Translations under genes and position numbers: made by a program
Part shown: piece by piece, positions 1 through 10,478 of the stretch
Layout of the letters: each line of letters opens with the position of its first letter
Numbering within the stretch: position 1 is the first letter of the stretch
Origin: Robiginitomaculum sp.
GTDB taxonomy: Bacteria; Pseudomonadota; Alphaproteobacteria; Caulobacterales; Maricaulaceae
Direction: 5' to 3'
Assembly: GCA_002733605.1 (NCBI GenBank)
Contig: NVWK01000001.1
Span: 237,837 to 301,836, forward strand
DNA length: 64,000 nucleotides
The notes under the pieces: model-generated
Database searches by the model: none
Seen by the model: the letters and a program-made list of their open reading frames with translations, nothing else
What the model was told of the DNA's origin: nothing

Positions 1-31
1 CTTCAAGGGTAAGCTTGGTTAAATCAGACAT
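1..31 (-). CDS. gatA: Asp/Glu-tRNA amidotransferase subunit A, N-terminal fragment (runs off window)
   Basis: Reverse complement of 1..31 reads ATG TCT GAT TTA ACC AAG CTT ACC CTT GAA (MSDLTKLTLE), directly downstream of gatC. Confidence 0.6.
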   Translation of the reverse strand, partial: MSDLTKLTLE

Positions 32-40
32 ATCAGCCCC

Positions 41-343
41 CTATTCCACAGAGCGCGGCACAACAAAATAGCCCGCCTCTGTCTTAGGCGCATTGGCCAA
101 TACCTTGTCACGCACATTACCGTCCGTAACTTTATCTTCGCGCATAGGCGCATCCATTTCCACCGCCGATGTCATCGGCTCAACACCCTCCACATCCACT
201 TCGCCCAGCATTTCAATCCACGACAGAATGCCGTTCAACTCATCGGCCAAAGGGGCAAGCCTGTCTTCGCTCACATGCAAGCGCGATAGCCGGGCAATTT
301 TTCTTACGGTTTCGGCGTCCACGCCAGTATTTGCTTCACTCAC
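41..343 (-). CDS. gatC: Asp-tRNA(Asn)/Glu-tRNA(Gln) amidotransferase subunit GatC
   Basis: 100 aa, typical GatC sequence (DAETVRKIARLSRLHVSEDRL...GILSWIEMLGEVDVEGVEPM). Confidence 0.95.
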   Translation of the reverse strand: MSEANTGVDAETVRKIARLSRLHVSEDRLAPLADELNGILSWIEMLGEVDVEGVEPMTSAVEMDAPMREDKVTDGNVRDKVLANAPKTEAGYFVVPRSVE

Positions 344-474
344 AATAATTCTCTCAGGTGGGAGTTTTACATTCTACATGTCAACTAACAGGCCATGCAA
401 GGCGGGGCAAGTGGGGAGTGACTAGCCGCGTGTTATTATTCCTGTATAGTCGCTCAAAAATATAAAGGGACACC

Positions 475-1536
475 ATGATTTTTCTATACATATTACTGGC
501 ACTACTCGCGCTAATTATCGTCATAACATTTTGGCTTAAAGGCGAAAACCTGTCCAAATACGATGTGAACCCGCCCGTGACATTTGAATGCGACCCTGAC
601 TCCGAAGGCTTGCAAATTGTAAACCAGTCTTTGTATGATAATTTTATCAAACCGGCAAAAGGCCATAAGGGCGGTGAACCGATCAAAGCCAAACGTGACC
701 GCTTTGATGAAGTCGGCTTGGCAGGCACCTACCCCAGTACATTCACCCCTCTGATGATTGGGGATATTTCCGGAGAATGGGTCACCTCCAAAAAATCAGA
801 CCCCAACAAACGCATCCTCTACATTCACGGCGGCGCCTTCACAGTCGGCAGTGCCGTCAGCCACCGCGCCATCACCAGCAAACTGGCCGAACTAACCGGT
901 GCCAGCGTCTGCGTCATCAATTACCGCCTGATGCCCGAACACCCGCGCCAAGCCGGTATTGAGGATAGTATCACCGCCTACAAATGGATTTTAGAAAACG
1001 GCCCGGACGGCCCCGCCCGCGTACACAAGCTTTGTGTGTCCGGCGATTCTGCCGGTGGCAATCTAACATTACGGGTGCTCCAATGGGCCCGCGACAATAA
1101 TGTGCGCGCCGCAGATGCCGCCGTGCCTTTGTCTCCGTTAGCCGATGCATCCTGCTCGGGCAAAACCATCAAAACCAATATGGCAACGGACAATATGTTG
1201 CGGCCCCTCATCGGGCATCTTGTCAATATTTGGTGGCCGCTCCTGCTTTGGGGCACATGGCACAACACCAAACACTCCCCGTCCTCGCCGGTCATCTCGC
1301 CAATCTTCGGCAAGCTCTCCAACCTACCCCCAACCCTCATCCACGCCAGCAGTTCGGAAATCCTCTATGATGATGCCTGCCGTTATGTCGAGAAAGCCAC
1401 ACGTGCCGGTTCCGACGCCAGCTTACAAAGTTGGTCAAACATGCCCCATGTTTGGCAAATTTTCACACCCGTATTGCCGGAAGCCCATGATTCAATGGTT
1501 GAAATCGCCCGTTTTCTGAAAAAGCACGGGTTTTAA
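475..1536 (+). CDS. alpha/beta hydrolase (HSL-like esterase/lipase)
   Basis: HGGAFTVGS oxyanion-hole motif and GDSAGGNL nucleophile elbow. Confidence 0.85.
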   Translation: MIFLYILLALLALIIVITFWLKGENLSKYDVNPPVTFECDPDSEGLQIVNQSLYDNFIKPAKGHKGGEPIKAKRDRFDEVGLAGTYPSTFTPLMIGDISGEWVTSKKSDPNKRILYIHGGAFTVGSAVSHRAITSKLAELTGASVCVINYRLMPEHPRQAGIEDSITAYKWILENGPDGPARVHKLCVSGDSAGGNLTLRVLQWARDNNVRAADAAVPLSPLADASCSGKTIKTNMATDNMLRPLIGHLVNIWWPLLLWGTWHNTKHSPSSPVISPIFGKLSNLPPTLIHASSSEILYDDACRYVEKATRAGSDASLQSWSNMPHVWQIFTPVLPEAHDSMVEIARFLKKHGF

Positions 1537-1594
1537 ACGGGCCCGAAAGCGCGAAACTCTTGTACCTAGAGCTTTGCACCGCTAGAGAGACCAC

Positions 1595-2188
1595 ATGATC
1601 AAACCCGAAAACCATGTTCCCGAATCTGCGCCCCGGATTGGCAATCGTTTCACCCGCTTTATCGGGCGGTGCATCTTGCGTGCATTTGGCTATACATTCG
1701 AAGGCAAATTTGCCAATGAACCCAAACTGGTATTAATCGTATCCCCGCACACATCCAACTGGGATTTGTTTTTGGCCATTGGTACGATATTGGCTCTGGG
1801 TGTGCGCATAAATTTCATGATGAAAAAGGAAGCTTTTTTCTTTCCCCTAAAATCACTATTCATTGCGCTCGGAGGTGTCCCCATTGACCGCTCCAACCCA
1901 AAACGGGTTGTGGCAAGCACTTTGAGAGGGTTTCGAGACCGCGAAAAATTCTGGCTTGCCATCCTGCCCGAAGGCACACGCAAACCGGTCAACACATGGA
2001 AGTCCGGCTTTGTTCGCATTGCTCATAAAGCAGATGTCCCTATTTTCATTATGGGCGTGGATAGCCGTACAAAAACGCTTCATCTGGACAAAATGGTCAG
2101 TGCTGGCCCAAAAGCTTTGGAACAGGCCGAGGAACTTCGGCTTTACAGTAAAGAGAGATACTGCGGGATAAACCCTGAAAACAACTGA
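1595..2188 (+). CDS. 1-acyl-glycerol-3-phosphate acyltransferase family protein
   Basis: PlsC-like motifs: SPHTSNWD and ILPEGTRKPVNTWKSGF. Confidence 0.8.
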   Translation: MIKPENHVPESAPRIGNRFTRFIGRCILRAFGYTFEGKFANEPKLVLIVSPHTSNWDLFLAIGTILALGVRINFMMKKEAFFFPLKSLFIALGGVPIDRSNPKRVVASTLRGFRDREKFWLAILPEGTRKPVNTWKSGFVRIAHKADVPIFIMGVDSRTKTLHLDKMVSAGPKALEQAEELRLYSKERYCGINPENN

Positions 2189-2191
2189 TTT

Positions 2192-2644
2192 ATGACCATC
2201 CTGACCCTTGAACAACTCAAAGAGACACGCGGCCCCCTGCTCGGCATTGATCCAGGCAGCAAAACATTTGGTCTCGCCGTTAGCGACGCAACCCGTTTGA
2301 TCGCGACCCCTGTAGAAACCATAAGACGCAAGAAATTCACCCCTGACGCCCAAAAAATATTTGCCCTTTATGACGACCGCAACTGCACAGCTATGATCAT
2401 AGGCTATCCTATCAACATGGATGGCAGTGAAGGCCCACGTACACAATCGGTAAAAGACTTCGCCCATAATCTCCAGACCCTGCGCGACATTCCGATCCTG
2501 TTCTGGGATGAACGCCTTTCCACCGCTGCCGTCACCCGCACCCTGCTGGAATTTGACACCAGCCGGGCCAAGCGCGCCGAAAACGTGGACAAACTGGCCG
2601 CAAGCTATATTTTGCAAGGATTGCTAGACCGATTACGGTCTTAA
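2192..2644 (+). CDS. ruvX: Holliday junction resolvase-like RuvX (YqgF)
   Basis: GIDPGSKTFGLAVSD and WDERLSTAAVTRTLLE motifs. Confidence 0.92.
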   Translation: MTILTLEQLKETRGPLLGIDPGSKTFGLAVSDATRLIATPVETIRRKKFTPDAQKIFALYDDRNCTAMIIGYPINMDGSEGPRTQSVKDFAHNLQTLRDIPILFWDERLSTAAVTRTLLEFDTSRAKRAENVDKLAASYILQGLLDRLRS

Positions 2645-2719
2645 CATATTCGCTATTCATAGACTCGCCCGTTATTTTCGTGGTAAACATATGAAAACAA
2701 AGGATAGACGGGCATCAAT

Positions 2720-3718
2720 ATGAAAAGCATCATCACAATCATAGGCATTCTTTTAGCACTGGCTGTGTGGGCTTATATCACCCAACACAATATGGTTTTA
2801 TTCGCAGGTGTCCCCGCAATCCTGTTTGCACTCTGGACGCTTCTGAATACGCAAAAAACCGGATTATGGGCTATTTCCAAATTAATGCATCTGGAAAGTT
2901 CGAAAGCCGGGCTAGAACGAAAACTGGCCAAGCTTGATGGACTAGACATGGTCTATTACGAAAGTAAAAATACAAGCGATAAACCCACACTTGTCCTTAT
3001 CCACGGCTACACATCCAATAAAAGCATCTGGACCCGTTGTGCACATCATCTAGAAGCCGATTATCACCTGATCGTTCCCGACATGGCAGGCCACGGCGAA
3101 ACCCCCTACGATCCAAACATGAACTACAGCGTCCCGACGCAGGCGGAATGGCTATTCAAGCTCCTCCAACATTTAAACATCGACAAAGCCCATATTGCCG
3201 GCAATTCAATGGGCGGATTTATTGCCGCCTATTACGCCACGGCCTATCCCGAACACACCCTAAGCACGATTTTGATAGATCCTGCGGGCATGCAATCTCC
3301 TGAGCCAAGCGATATCCAACTCGCATTTGAGGGTGGGCAAAATTTATTCCTCCCCGAAACACGGAAAGATTTCCATAAATTCATCGATATGACGATGGCA
3401 AAACGCCCCTACACACCGGGCTTCATTCTCAAAACTTTGGGCAAAGTGCACATCTCGCGCAAGGCTGATTACAGCCATATTTTTGATGATTTTTTCGATA
3501 CCGCCAGAATGGAAAACAAAGTCAAAGATATAAAAGCCCCCACCTTGCTCATCTGGGGTGAAAAAGACCAAATCCTCCATGTCAGTACCGTGCCAATGTG
3601 GCAAAAGGGCGTCCCCGATTGCAAAACAATTATCTGGGACGATCTCGGCCATGTCGCCATGTTCGAGGCGCCTGAACGCACCGCAGATGCTATGAAAGCA
3701 TTTTTGTCGGGTACGTAA
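2720..3718 (+). CDS. alpha/beta hydrolase, membrane-anchored N-terminus
   Basis: N-terminal hydrophobic segment; HGYTSNKSIW, GNSMGGF and C-terminal GHVAMFE. Confidence 0.85.
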   Translation: MKSIITIIGILLALAVWAYITQHNMVLFAGVPAILFALWTLLNTQKTGLWAISKLMHLESSKAGLERKLAKLDGLDMVYYESKNTSDKPTLVLIHGYTSNKSIWTRCAHHLEADYHLIVPDMAGHGETPYDPNMNYSVPTQAEWLFKLLQHLNIDKAHIAGNSMGGFIAAYYATAYPEHTLSTILIDPAGMQSPEPSDIQLAFEGGQNLFLPETRKDFHKFIDMTMAKRPYTPGFILKTLGKVHISRKADYSHIFDDFFDTARMENKVKDIKAPTLLIWGEKDQILHVSTVPMWQKGVPDCKTIIWDDLGHVAMFEAPERTADAMKAFLSGT

Positions 3719-3834
3719 TCAAACGGATAAACGGTTTCGCATCAGGTACAATGGGCAACTAGGCTCGCACTTGACACCATATTGATAATCGGTAAGTATT
3801 CTTCACAGTATCTAAGCCAGATCGTGGGGAAATC

Positions 3835-4434
3835 ATGCATATATTTAAAACCATCCTATCATCGGGAAGCCTTGTTTTAAGTCTTGTGGCGACAAACGCA
3901 TTTGCAAGTGACCAGACCTCCAACACGCCACAGAGCGATACAAAAACAACACCCTGTAGCGGTCTCGTCTCTTCTGACCCCGAACGCATGTACGATTTTA
4001 AAATGGGGGAATGGGATATCTTGTGGAAAAACATGCGGGCCGATCGTAGTATTGATGTGTTTCCCGCTGTTTCAAAAGCCTATGCCATTGTAGATAATTC
4101 CATCTCTATTGACGAACAAATTGCAGACACATTCCAAGGCATCACATTTCGCACATATAACAGTGCAAAGAAAGAATGGGTGATCCGGTGGATGCCGTCC
4201 TATTCCGGTGATCCAACGCCAATCACCGCAAAACTCGAAAACTGTGTCCCCGTAGAGCGGCACATCCAAAAAGTCGACGCAACAACAAATGTAAAAGCGG
4301 TAACGCGCTTCACAGACATCACACCAACCAGCTTTAAATTCAGACAAGACTGGTCATGGGACGATGGAAAAACGTGGGTAAAAGATGTGTTATATTACGA
4401 AGCAACCCGCAAGGCATCAACCTCTATGCCTTAA
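3835..4434 (+). CDS. secreted hypothetical protein
   Basis: Signal peptide (LVLSLVATNAFAS) followed by an unrecognised 170-aa domain. Confidence 0.6.
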   Translation: MHIFKTILSSGSLVLSLVATNAFASDQTSNTPQSDTKTTPCSGLVSSDPERMYDFKMGEWDILWKNMRADRSIDVFPAVSKAYAIVDNSISIDEQIADTFQGITFRTYNSAKKEWVIRWMPSYSGDPTPITAKLENCVPVERHIQKVDATTNVKAVTRFTDITPTSFKFRQDWSWDDGKTWVKDVLYYEATRKASTSMP

Positions 4435-4437
4435 GGC

Positions 4438-5910
4438 TTATTCTCCCGCCTTCTCCAACATCAGATAATAAACCTGTACAGCCTTGGCAAAGGTTTCAAC
4501 ACTCATGCGTTCATTCAGCCCGTGAAAACGGGCCAAATCGGCAGGCGTAAGTGCATAAGGCGCAAAGCGGTAAATATCATCAGTAATAATCGCAAAATAG
4601 CGGGAATCAGTGCCACCAACAACCGTGTTGGGTGTGACAATTGTTTCCGGAAATGTCTGGCGAACGACATCTTCTAGCCACAGATACGGGCCACTGCCGA
4701 TTTGCGAGATCGGGGAAGGTTCCGAACCAATATTGCCCGACAGGCCAATCTCGACATTAGGATCATTAATCACCTTACGTACATGCTCTGTAACACTTTC
4801 CACACTATCGCGACTGTGCAAACGAAAATTCACATGTGCCACGGCCTCACGCGGCAGAGCGTTTTCTTTAAACCCAGCCTCAATAATCGTCGGCGCAATG
4901 GTTGTGCCAAGAACGGCATTCATACTATCCGTACCCCGCATTTTCTTTTCAACAAGTGGTTTAAACAGCCATAAATTAGCAATGGCCATCCGACTCATGA
5001 AATCCTGATCTGCCGAAGTCGCTTTCAACATTGCGGTACTGACCGCGTCCAGACCACTTTCAAACGGGTGGCTTTCAATCGCGACAATCGCTTTGCTCAA
5101 CGCCCCAATCGCCGTGTAGGGCGGCGGTGTTGACGAATGGCCACCCCGCGCTTTGGCGGTCAGAACAAGGGTCAAATAGCCCTTTTCTGCAACCCCGATC
5201 AACGCAAGCGGGCTGTTCACCCCCGGCATGCCTGACAAAATCGCACCACCTTCATCAATGACTGCATAAGGGGCAACACCGCGCGTTTTCAGCAACTCCG
5301 CAATGGCTTTCGCGCCACTTCCCGCAACCTCTTCATCATGACCAAACCCAAACATCAGTGTACGCTTGGGTTTAAACCCGCTGGCGGCAAGACGATCTGC
5401 CGCCTCCAAGAGGCCAATCAGAGAACCTTTATCATCAATAGTGCCCCGCCCGTAAATAAACCCGTCCGCAATCACCCCGTCAAACGGAGGATAGTCCCAG
5501 CCAATGCCCTTCTCTTCACTCGCAGGCACCACGTCTTGATGCGCCAGAAATACAATCGGGGCCAGTGAAGGGTCGCTCCCCTGCCAAACATTCAACTGTG
5601 CATAATCAACCACTTGTTCGCTTGCCACGGCCGCGTAAAAATTCGGGTAGGTTTCCAACAACCAAGCTTGAAAACCGAGGAAAATTTGCCAGTCCGTATC
5701 CTCCCGTTTTTGGGTGGTAACGGTTTTGAACTGAACCGCTCTGGCCAAATTTGCGGCGACCACATTTGCATCCAAGTCAATAAGTTCTGCAGGCGTCACA
5801 TCGCTTGTTTGCACCGGTTTGTGCGCCGAAATCGTCCGAAAAACAACGATGCCTGCCAAAACAGCCAGCAACAGAATTCCAGCCAATAAAAATTTGAGAA
5901 ACTTGCCCAT
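4438..5910 (-). CDS. M20 family metallopeptidase (carboxypeptidase S-like)
   Basis: FLAHQDVVP, GRGTIDDKGS, DEEVAGSGA, ARGGHSSTPP motifs; N-terminal membrane anchor. Confidence 0.9.
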   Translation of the reverse strand: MGKFLKFLLAGILLLAVLAGIVVFRTISAHKPVQTSDVTPAELIDLDANVVAANLARAVQFKTVTTQKREDTDWQIFLGFQAWLLETYPNFYAAVASEQVVDYAQLNVWQGSDPSLAPIVFLAHQDVVPASEEKGIGWDYPPFDGVIADGFIYGRGTIDDKGSLIGLLEAADRLAASGFKPKRTLMFGFGHDEEVAGSGAKAIAELLKTRGVAPYAVIDEGGAILSGMPGVNSPLALIGVAEKGYLTLVLTAKARGGHSSTPPPYTAIGALSKAIVAIESHPFESGLDAVSTAMLKATSADQDFMSRMAIANLWLFKPLVEKKMRGTDSMNAVLGTTIAPTIIEAGFKENALPREAVAHVNFRLHSRDSVESVTEHVRKVINDPNVEIGLSGNIGSEPSPISQIGSGPYLWLEDVVRQTFPETIVTPNTVVGGTDSRYFAIITDDIYRFAPYALTPADLARFHGLNERMSVETFAKAVQVYYLMLEKAGE

Positions 5911-6032
5911 ATTACATCCCTTTTTGCATCCCTTGCATTCGCCAATAGTCTAACCCGAAGCCCTCTTGTTCTACAAGCCACTTTACAATCACGCGAACAC
6001 CCCGTAAAACCACCAAAATTACAGAGGCCTAT

Positions 6033-6998
6033 ATGCCAAATGCGCGCGGTTTAGCGGGATTTAACCCCCGACATCTTCTCTCTATAGCGGATCTCAACCG
6101 CCTTGATATTGAGATGCTCCTTGAATTAGGAGAAACATATCTTGATCTTTCCGTACAAAAAGACAGTAAAAATTCGGTTCTGGCCGGAAAAACACTGATC
6201 AATCTGTTTTTCGAAAATTCGACCCGTACAGAAAAATCATTTGAACTTGCCGGACGCAGGCTTGGCGCAGATGTCATCAACATGGCCATCGCCCAAAGCA
6301 GTGTCGCCAAAGGAGAAACCCTTCTCGATACGGCCGCCACTCTGAATGCTATGAACCCGGATTTACTGGTGATCCGTCACGGCGCGTCAGGCGCCCCCGC
6401 CCTATTGGCCCAAAAAGTATCCTGCGCCGTCATCAATGCCGGAGACGGCATGCATGAACACCCCACCCAAGCCCTGTTGGACGCACTTTGCCTGCGCCAA
6501 GCCGTGCAAGAGGACGGCGGACAGTTGGACGGGTTACGCATTGCGATTTGCGGCGACATTCTCCACTCCAGAGTGGCACGCTCAAATGTGCAACTTCTCA
6601 ACATACTGGGCTGCGAAGTCCGCCTCATCGGGCCACCAACCCTCTTGCCTGCAGACGCAGACCGTTGGGGCGTCGATGTTTTTCACGATATGAAGACTGG
6701 ACTGGAAGGTTGCGACGCCATCATGATGCTGCGTTTGCAACTCGAACGCATGGGCGGCACCTTCATCCCTTCAAAACGCGAATACTTCCATTTTTATGGA
6801 TTGGATCGTGCCAAACTCGCCTATGCCAAGCCCGACGCGCTGGTCATGCATCCCGGCCCGATGAACCGGGGTGTCGAGATCAGTTCCGACATTGCCGACG
6901 ATCCCGATATCAGCCTAATCACCAAACAAGTCGAAGCCGGTGTCGCCATGCGTATGGCCATTCTACACGCCTTATCCCTAAGAGGAGACCGCGCATGA
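6033..6998 (+). CDS. pyrB: aspartate carbamoyltransferase catalytic subunit
   Basis: [46 protein letters not shown]. Confidence 0.96.
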   Translation: MPNARGLAGFNPRHLLSIADLNRLDIEMLLELGETYLDLSVQKDSKNSVLAGKTLINLFFENSTRTEKSFELAGRRLGADVINMAIAQSSVAKGETLLDTAATLNAMNPDLLVIRHGASGAPALLAQKVSCAVINAGDGMHEHPTQALLDALCLRQAVQEDGGQLDGLRIAICGDILHSRVARSNVQLLNILGCEVRLIGPPTLLPADADRWGVDVFHDMKTGLEGCDAIMMLRLQLERMGGTFIPSKREYFHFYGLDRAKLAYAKPDALVMHPGPMNRGVEISSDIADDPDISLITKQVEAGVAMRMAILHALSLRGDRA

Positions 6999-8290
6999 AC
7001 ACTCTGGCCCTAAGAGGCGCACGCCTCATTGATCCCGAAAGCGGTCTTGACGAACGCGGTGATCTTCTCATTCAGGACGGCAAAATCGCAGCTCTTGGCA
7101 AACACATTTTTGACACGGGCCTCAGCGATGACATCCAAACCATCGACGCAGACGGGCTTATCCTCGCACCGGGCCTCATCGATATGCGGGTCGTGACCGG
7201 AGAACCGGGCGCAGAACACAAAGAAACACTGGCAAGCGCAGGCCTGGCCGCCGCAGCCGGCGGCGTCACCTCCATGGTGGTCATGCCCCAAACCAATCCG
7301 GTGATTGATGATATTTCATTGGTCAATTATATCCGCCAACGGGGCCATGAAACCTCGCCCGTACGGGTTTACAGCGCCGGCGCATTGACCAAAGGTCTCA
7401 AAAGCCAACGCATGACAGAGCTTGGCCTCATGGCCCAAGCCGGAGCCGTCATGTTCTCCAACGGGGAAAACCCGATTACAGACACCCGCCTTATGCGCAG
7501 GATTATGGCTTATAGCTCAACCTTCAACGCCCTGATCGCCCACCGCGCCATTGACCCCTATTTAACCGAAGGGGCCTGCGCCCATGAAAGCGACTTTTCA
7601 TCACGGCTAGGCCTCAGCGCCGCCCCCGCCCTCTCGGAGCGCATCATGGCAGAGCGCGACCTCGCCCTCGTCGAACTCACTGGCGCCCGCTATTTGCTTG
7701 ATCTGGTGTCATCAGAAGACACCCTTCCCGCCATTCAGCGCGCAAAAGCACGTGATCTGGATGTCAGCGCCTCGGTCAGCATCAACCATCTAGCCCTCAA
7801 CGAGCTTGATATCGGCGATTACCGTAGTTTTGCCAAGCTTGATCCGCCCCTACGGGCTGAAAGTGACCGCACCGCCCTCCTCCGTGCCGTCAATGATGGC
7901 ACCATAGACGTGATTGTCTCTGCCCATGACCCCCGCCCGGCCGGTGAGAAACGCAGACCCTTCTCGGAAGCCTCTTCCGGCGCCGTTGGTTTGGAATTAC
8001 TCCTCTCCGCAGGCTTGACGCTCATCGCCGATGGACAACTGGATTTAACCGCCTTTTTAAGGGCCGTAACCTGTAATCCCGCAGATTTGCTCGGGCTGGA
8101 GCAGGGGCGGCTGCGTATTGGCGCTCCCGCAGACATCGTCCTCATAGACCAACACAAACCATGGATGTGCGACGTCGGCAAACTACGCTCTATCTCGCGC
8201 AACACCCCGTTTGATGAACGCCATATGCAAGGCAAAACCGCTATGACCATCTGTAATGGTAAAATCGTTTTTGACTCCGCTGTAAACTAA
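6995..8290 (+). CDS. dihydroorotase-like protein PyrC' (probably non-catalytic)
   Basis: [25 protein letters not shown]...; ATGA overlap with pyrB; the supplied ORF 6488..8290 includes an upstream out-of-frame extension through pyrB. Confidence 0.88.
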   Translation: MNTLALRGARLIDPESGLDERGDLLIQDGKIAALGKHIFDTGLSDDIQTIDADGLILAPGLIDMRVVTGEPGAEHKETLASAGLAAAAGGVTSMVVMPQTNPVIDDISLVNYIRQRGHETSPVRVYSAGALTKGLKSQRMTELGLMAQAGAVMFSNGENPITDTRLMRRIMAYSSTFNALIAHRAIDPYLTEGACAHESDFSSRLGLSAAPALSERIMAERDLALVELTGARYLLDLVSSEDTLPAIQRAKARDLDVSASVSINHLALNELDIGDYRSFAKLDPPLRAESDRTALLRAVNDGTIDVIVSAHDPRPAGEKRRPFSEASSGAVGLELLLSAGLTLIADGQLDLTAFLRAVTCNPADLLGLEQGRLRIGAPADIVLIDQHKPWMCDVGKLRSISRNTPFDERHMQGKTAMTICNGKIVFDSAVN

Positions 8291-8305
8291 GGGCACACTG
8301 GCCCA

Positions 8306-8932
8306 ATGTTCTCAAACATTGACACACTCTACGCCCAAATCTTTGCCCTAGTTGGCGGATATTTTCTCGGCTCAATCCCATTTGGTCTTCTGTTGGCAAA
8401 ATTGGCAGGACAAGGCGATATCCGCAATATTGGCTCCGGCAATATCGGAGCCACTAATGTACTCCGCACCGGGCGTAAGGATTTAGCGCTCATCACCCTC
8501 GTCCTAGACGCAGGAAAAGCAGGCATAGCCGCATTTATTTTCCTCAAACTGTTTGGCTTTATCCCGTCCCTATTGGCTGGCGGCGCGGCTCTGCTCGGGC
8601 ATTGTTATCCCGTCTGGTTAAAGTTTAAAGGCGGCAAAGGCGTCGCCACCTATTTCGGGGTTCTCTTTGCCACCGCGTGGCCAATTGCCCTCATCGCCTG
8701 CGCCACATGGCTCCTAAGCGCCGCCGTAACCCGTATGTCTTCCCTCTCGGCCCTGCTCGCCACACTTGCGGCCCCAATTGCAGCCTATTTTATGGGGAAA
8801 TCCGAGATCGCAATTCTCACCGCCATACTCAGTCTGGTTATTTTTATCCGCCATAAAGAAAATATCGGACGCATTCTCGCAGGTACAGAATCCCGCATTG
8901 GTAACAAGACCCGCGCTGGTAACAAAAAATGA
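8306..8932 (+). CDS. plsY: glycerol-3-phosphate acyltransferase PlsY
   Basis: GSIPFGLLLAK, GSGNIGATNVLRT, FKGGKGVAT motifs. Confidence 0.95.
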   Translation: MFSNIDTLYAQIFALVGGYFLGSIPFGLLLAKLAGQGDIRNIGSGNIGATNVLRTGRKDLALITLVLDAGKAGIAAFIFLKLFGFIPSLLAGGAALLGHCYPVWLKFKGGKGVATYFGVLFATAWPIALIACATWLLSAAVTRMSSLSALLATLAAPIAAYFMGKSEIAILTAILSLVIFIRHKENIGRILAGTESRIGNKTRAGNKK

Positions 8933-10047
8933 GCGGAACCGAACTTACGTATTCCGAAAAATGTGATTGGCTCCGCCTTACCCGCACCACAACCGTTGGC
9001 CCTGTAGCCTTTCGGGATTTACTCCGTCGTTATGGAAACGCAGGCGCAGCGCTTGAGGCTTTACCCGAATTGGTTGCCCGTACCGGGCGTCGCGGCAAAA
9101 TGGTCATCCCTCCTATGGTAGAGATCGAGCATGAGCTTCAAGCCTTTGAAGACATGGGTGTCCGCCTGTTAGCCGCCTGTGAACCGGATTTCCCGAAATA
9201 TTTAAAAGCCGTAGACCCCACCCCACCAACCATAAGCGTCCTTGGGAATCTGGAGCTTTTGCATAAGCCTTGCATAGCTATTATCGGCTCCCGCAATGCT
9301 TCCGCGATCGGGTTACGGTTTGCACGGCAAATTGCAACAGAGCTCGGCAAAGAAGGCGTCACCATTGTCTCAGGCCTCGCACGCGGTATGGACGCAAGCG
9401 CCCATTGGGGGGCGATAGAAACCGGTACGATTGCCGTACTGGGCGGCGGCGTAGATCATATTTATCCACGTCAAAACACCGAACTATATCACGAAATAGC
9501 CCAACACGGAGCCTTGGTCTCGGAAAGCCCACTTGGCTACCAAGCCACGGCGCGCGATTTCCCTCGCCGTAACCGCATTATTTCCGGGCTGAGCCAAGGG
9601 GTTGTTATCATCGAAGCGGCCGAACGCTCGGGCACTCTGATCACAGCCCGCTATGCGCTTGAACAAAACCGCGAAGTTATGGCCGCACCCGGTTCCCCGC
9701 TTGATCCACGCACCAAAGGCTGTAACCGGCTTATCCGCCAAGGGGCGGCTCTAATTGAAAATACAGATGATATATTGAACATACTCGCCAATATCCAACT
9801 GCCTCTCTTTGAAGAAGGCGCAGACGAATACCACCAAAAAGAACTGAATTGGGACGAGTTACAGGGCGACATTGATAAGGCCAGAGACATCCTTCTCTCT
9901 CTGTGCTCCCCGACACCAACGCACCGCGATGAAATCATTCGCCAAAGCGAGCTTCCCTACCCCATCGCGGCCGCAGCTTTGTTAGAACTGGAGCTTGCAG
10001 GGGCATTATATGCTGAAAGTGACGGAAAATTGGCCCTAATCCTCTAG
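8929..10047 (+). CDS. dprA: DNA-processing protein DprA
   Basis: IIGSRNAS, SGLARGMDASAH, AVLGGGVDHIYP, FPRRNRIISGLS; ATGA overlap with plsY. Confidence 0.95.
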   Translation: MSGTELTYSEKCDWLRLTRTTTVGPVAFRDLLRRYGNAGAALEALPELVARTGRRGKMVIPPMVEIEHELQAFEDMGVRLLAACEPDFPKYLKAVDPTPPTISVLGNLELLHKPCIAIIGSRNASAIGLRFARQIATELGKEGVTIVSGLARGMDASAHWGAIETGTIAVLGGGVDHIYPRQNTELYHEIAQHGALVSESPLGYQATARDFPRRNRIISGLSQGVVIIEAAERSGTLITARYALEQNREVMAAPGSPLDPRTKGCNRLIRQGAALIENTDDILNILANIQLPLFEEGADEYHQKELNWDELQGDIDKARDILLSLCSPTPTHRDEIIRQSELPYPIAAAALLELELAGALYAESDGKLALIL

Positions 10048-10062
10048 ACCATTTTCCAATGG

Positions 10063-10311
10063 TCAGAACCTAGGTCTCGGAAACCCCTTCACCGCTTTAT
10101 GCACAAGGCATAAAACAGCCAAAGCTTCTTTTTGCCGCGTCTTACGGGCAAAATCGCATAACTCTTTCAACATATCTTCAATGTATTCATGCGCATCGTC
10201 AGCACTTACCTCCGGCACTGCCGGATGAATAACTACATTTGACATGCCGCTGGGTGTGGGTCCCTCGCCTGTCATTTTTCCCTCTATAAATTTTATCGTC
10301 GGATGCAACAT
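10063..10311 (-). CDS. hypothetical protein (82 aa)
   Basis: Non-overlapping ORF with plausible composition; start could be at 10275 (MTGEG). Confidence 0.5.
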   Translation of the reverse strand: MLHPTIKFIEGKMTGEGPTPSGMSNVVIHPAVPEVSADDAHEYIEDMLKELCDFARKTRQKEALAVLCLVHKAVKGFPRPRF

Positions 10312-10478
10312 AGGTTATTATACTTATAATTGCAATATTATATATTACTCTTTTACAGCAATATCATGACAATTTTATTCGTTTTACATACGTTGTGTTG
10401 ACAAGTGGGAAGACTTACCCCCATATCGCCAAAAATTTCCCGTCAGGTTTACGCTCCGGGTCTCAATTTGGTGTCTTT

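Noticed and set aside
1856-2617. 253-aa minus-strand ORF
   Set aside because: Fully antisense to the acyltransferase and ruvX genes, both well supported by family motifs; no recognisable domain.
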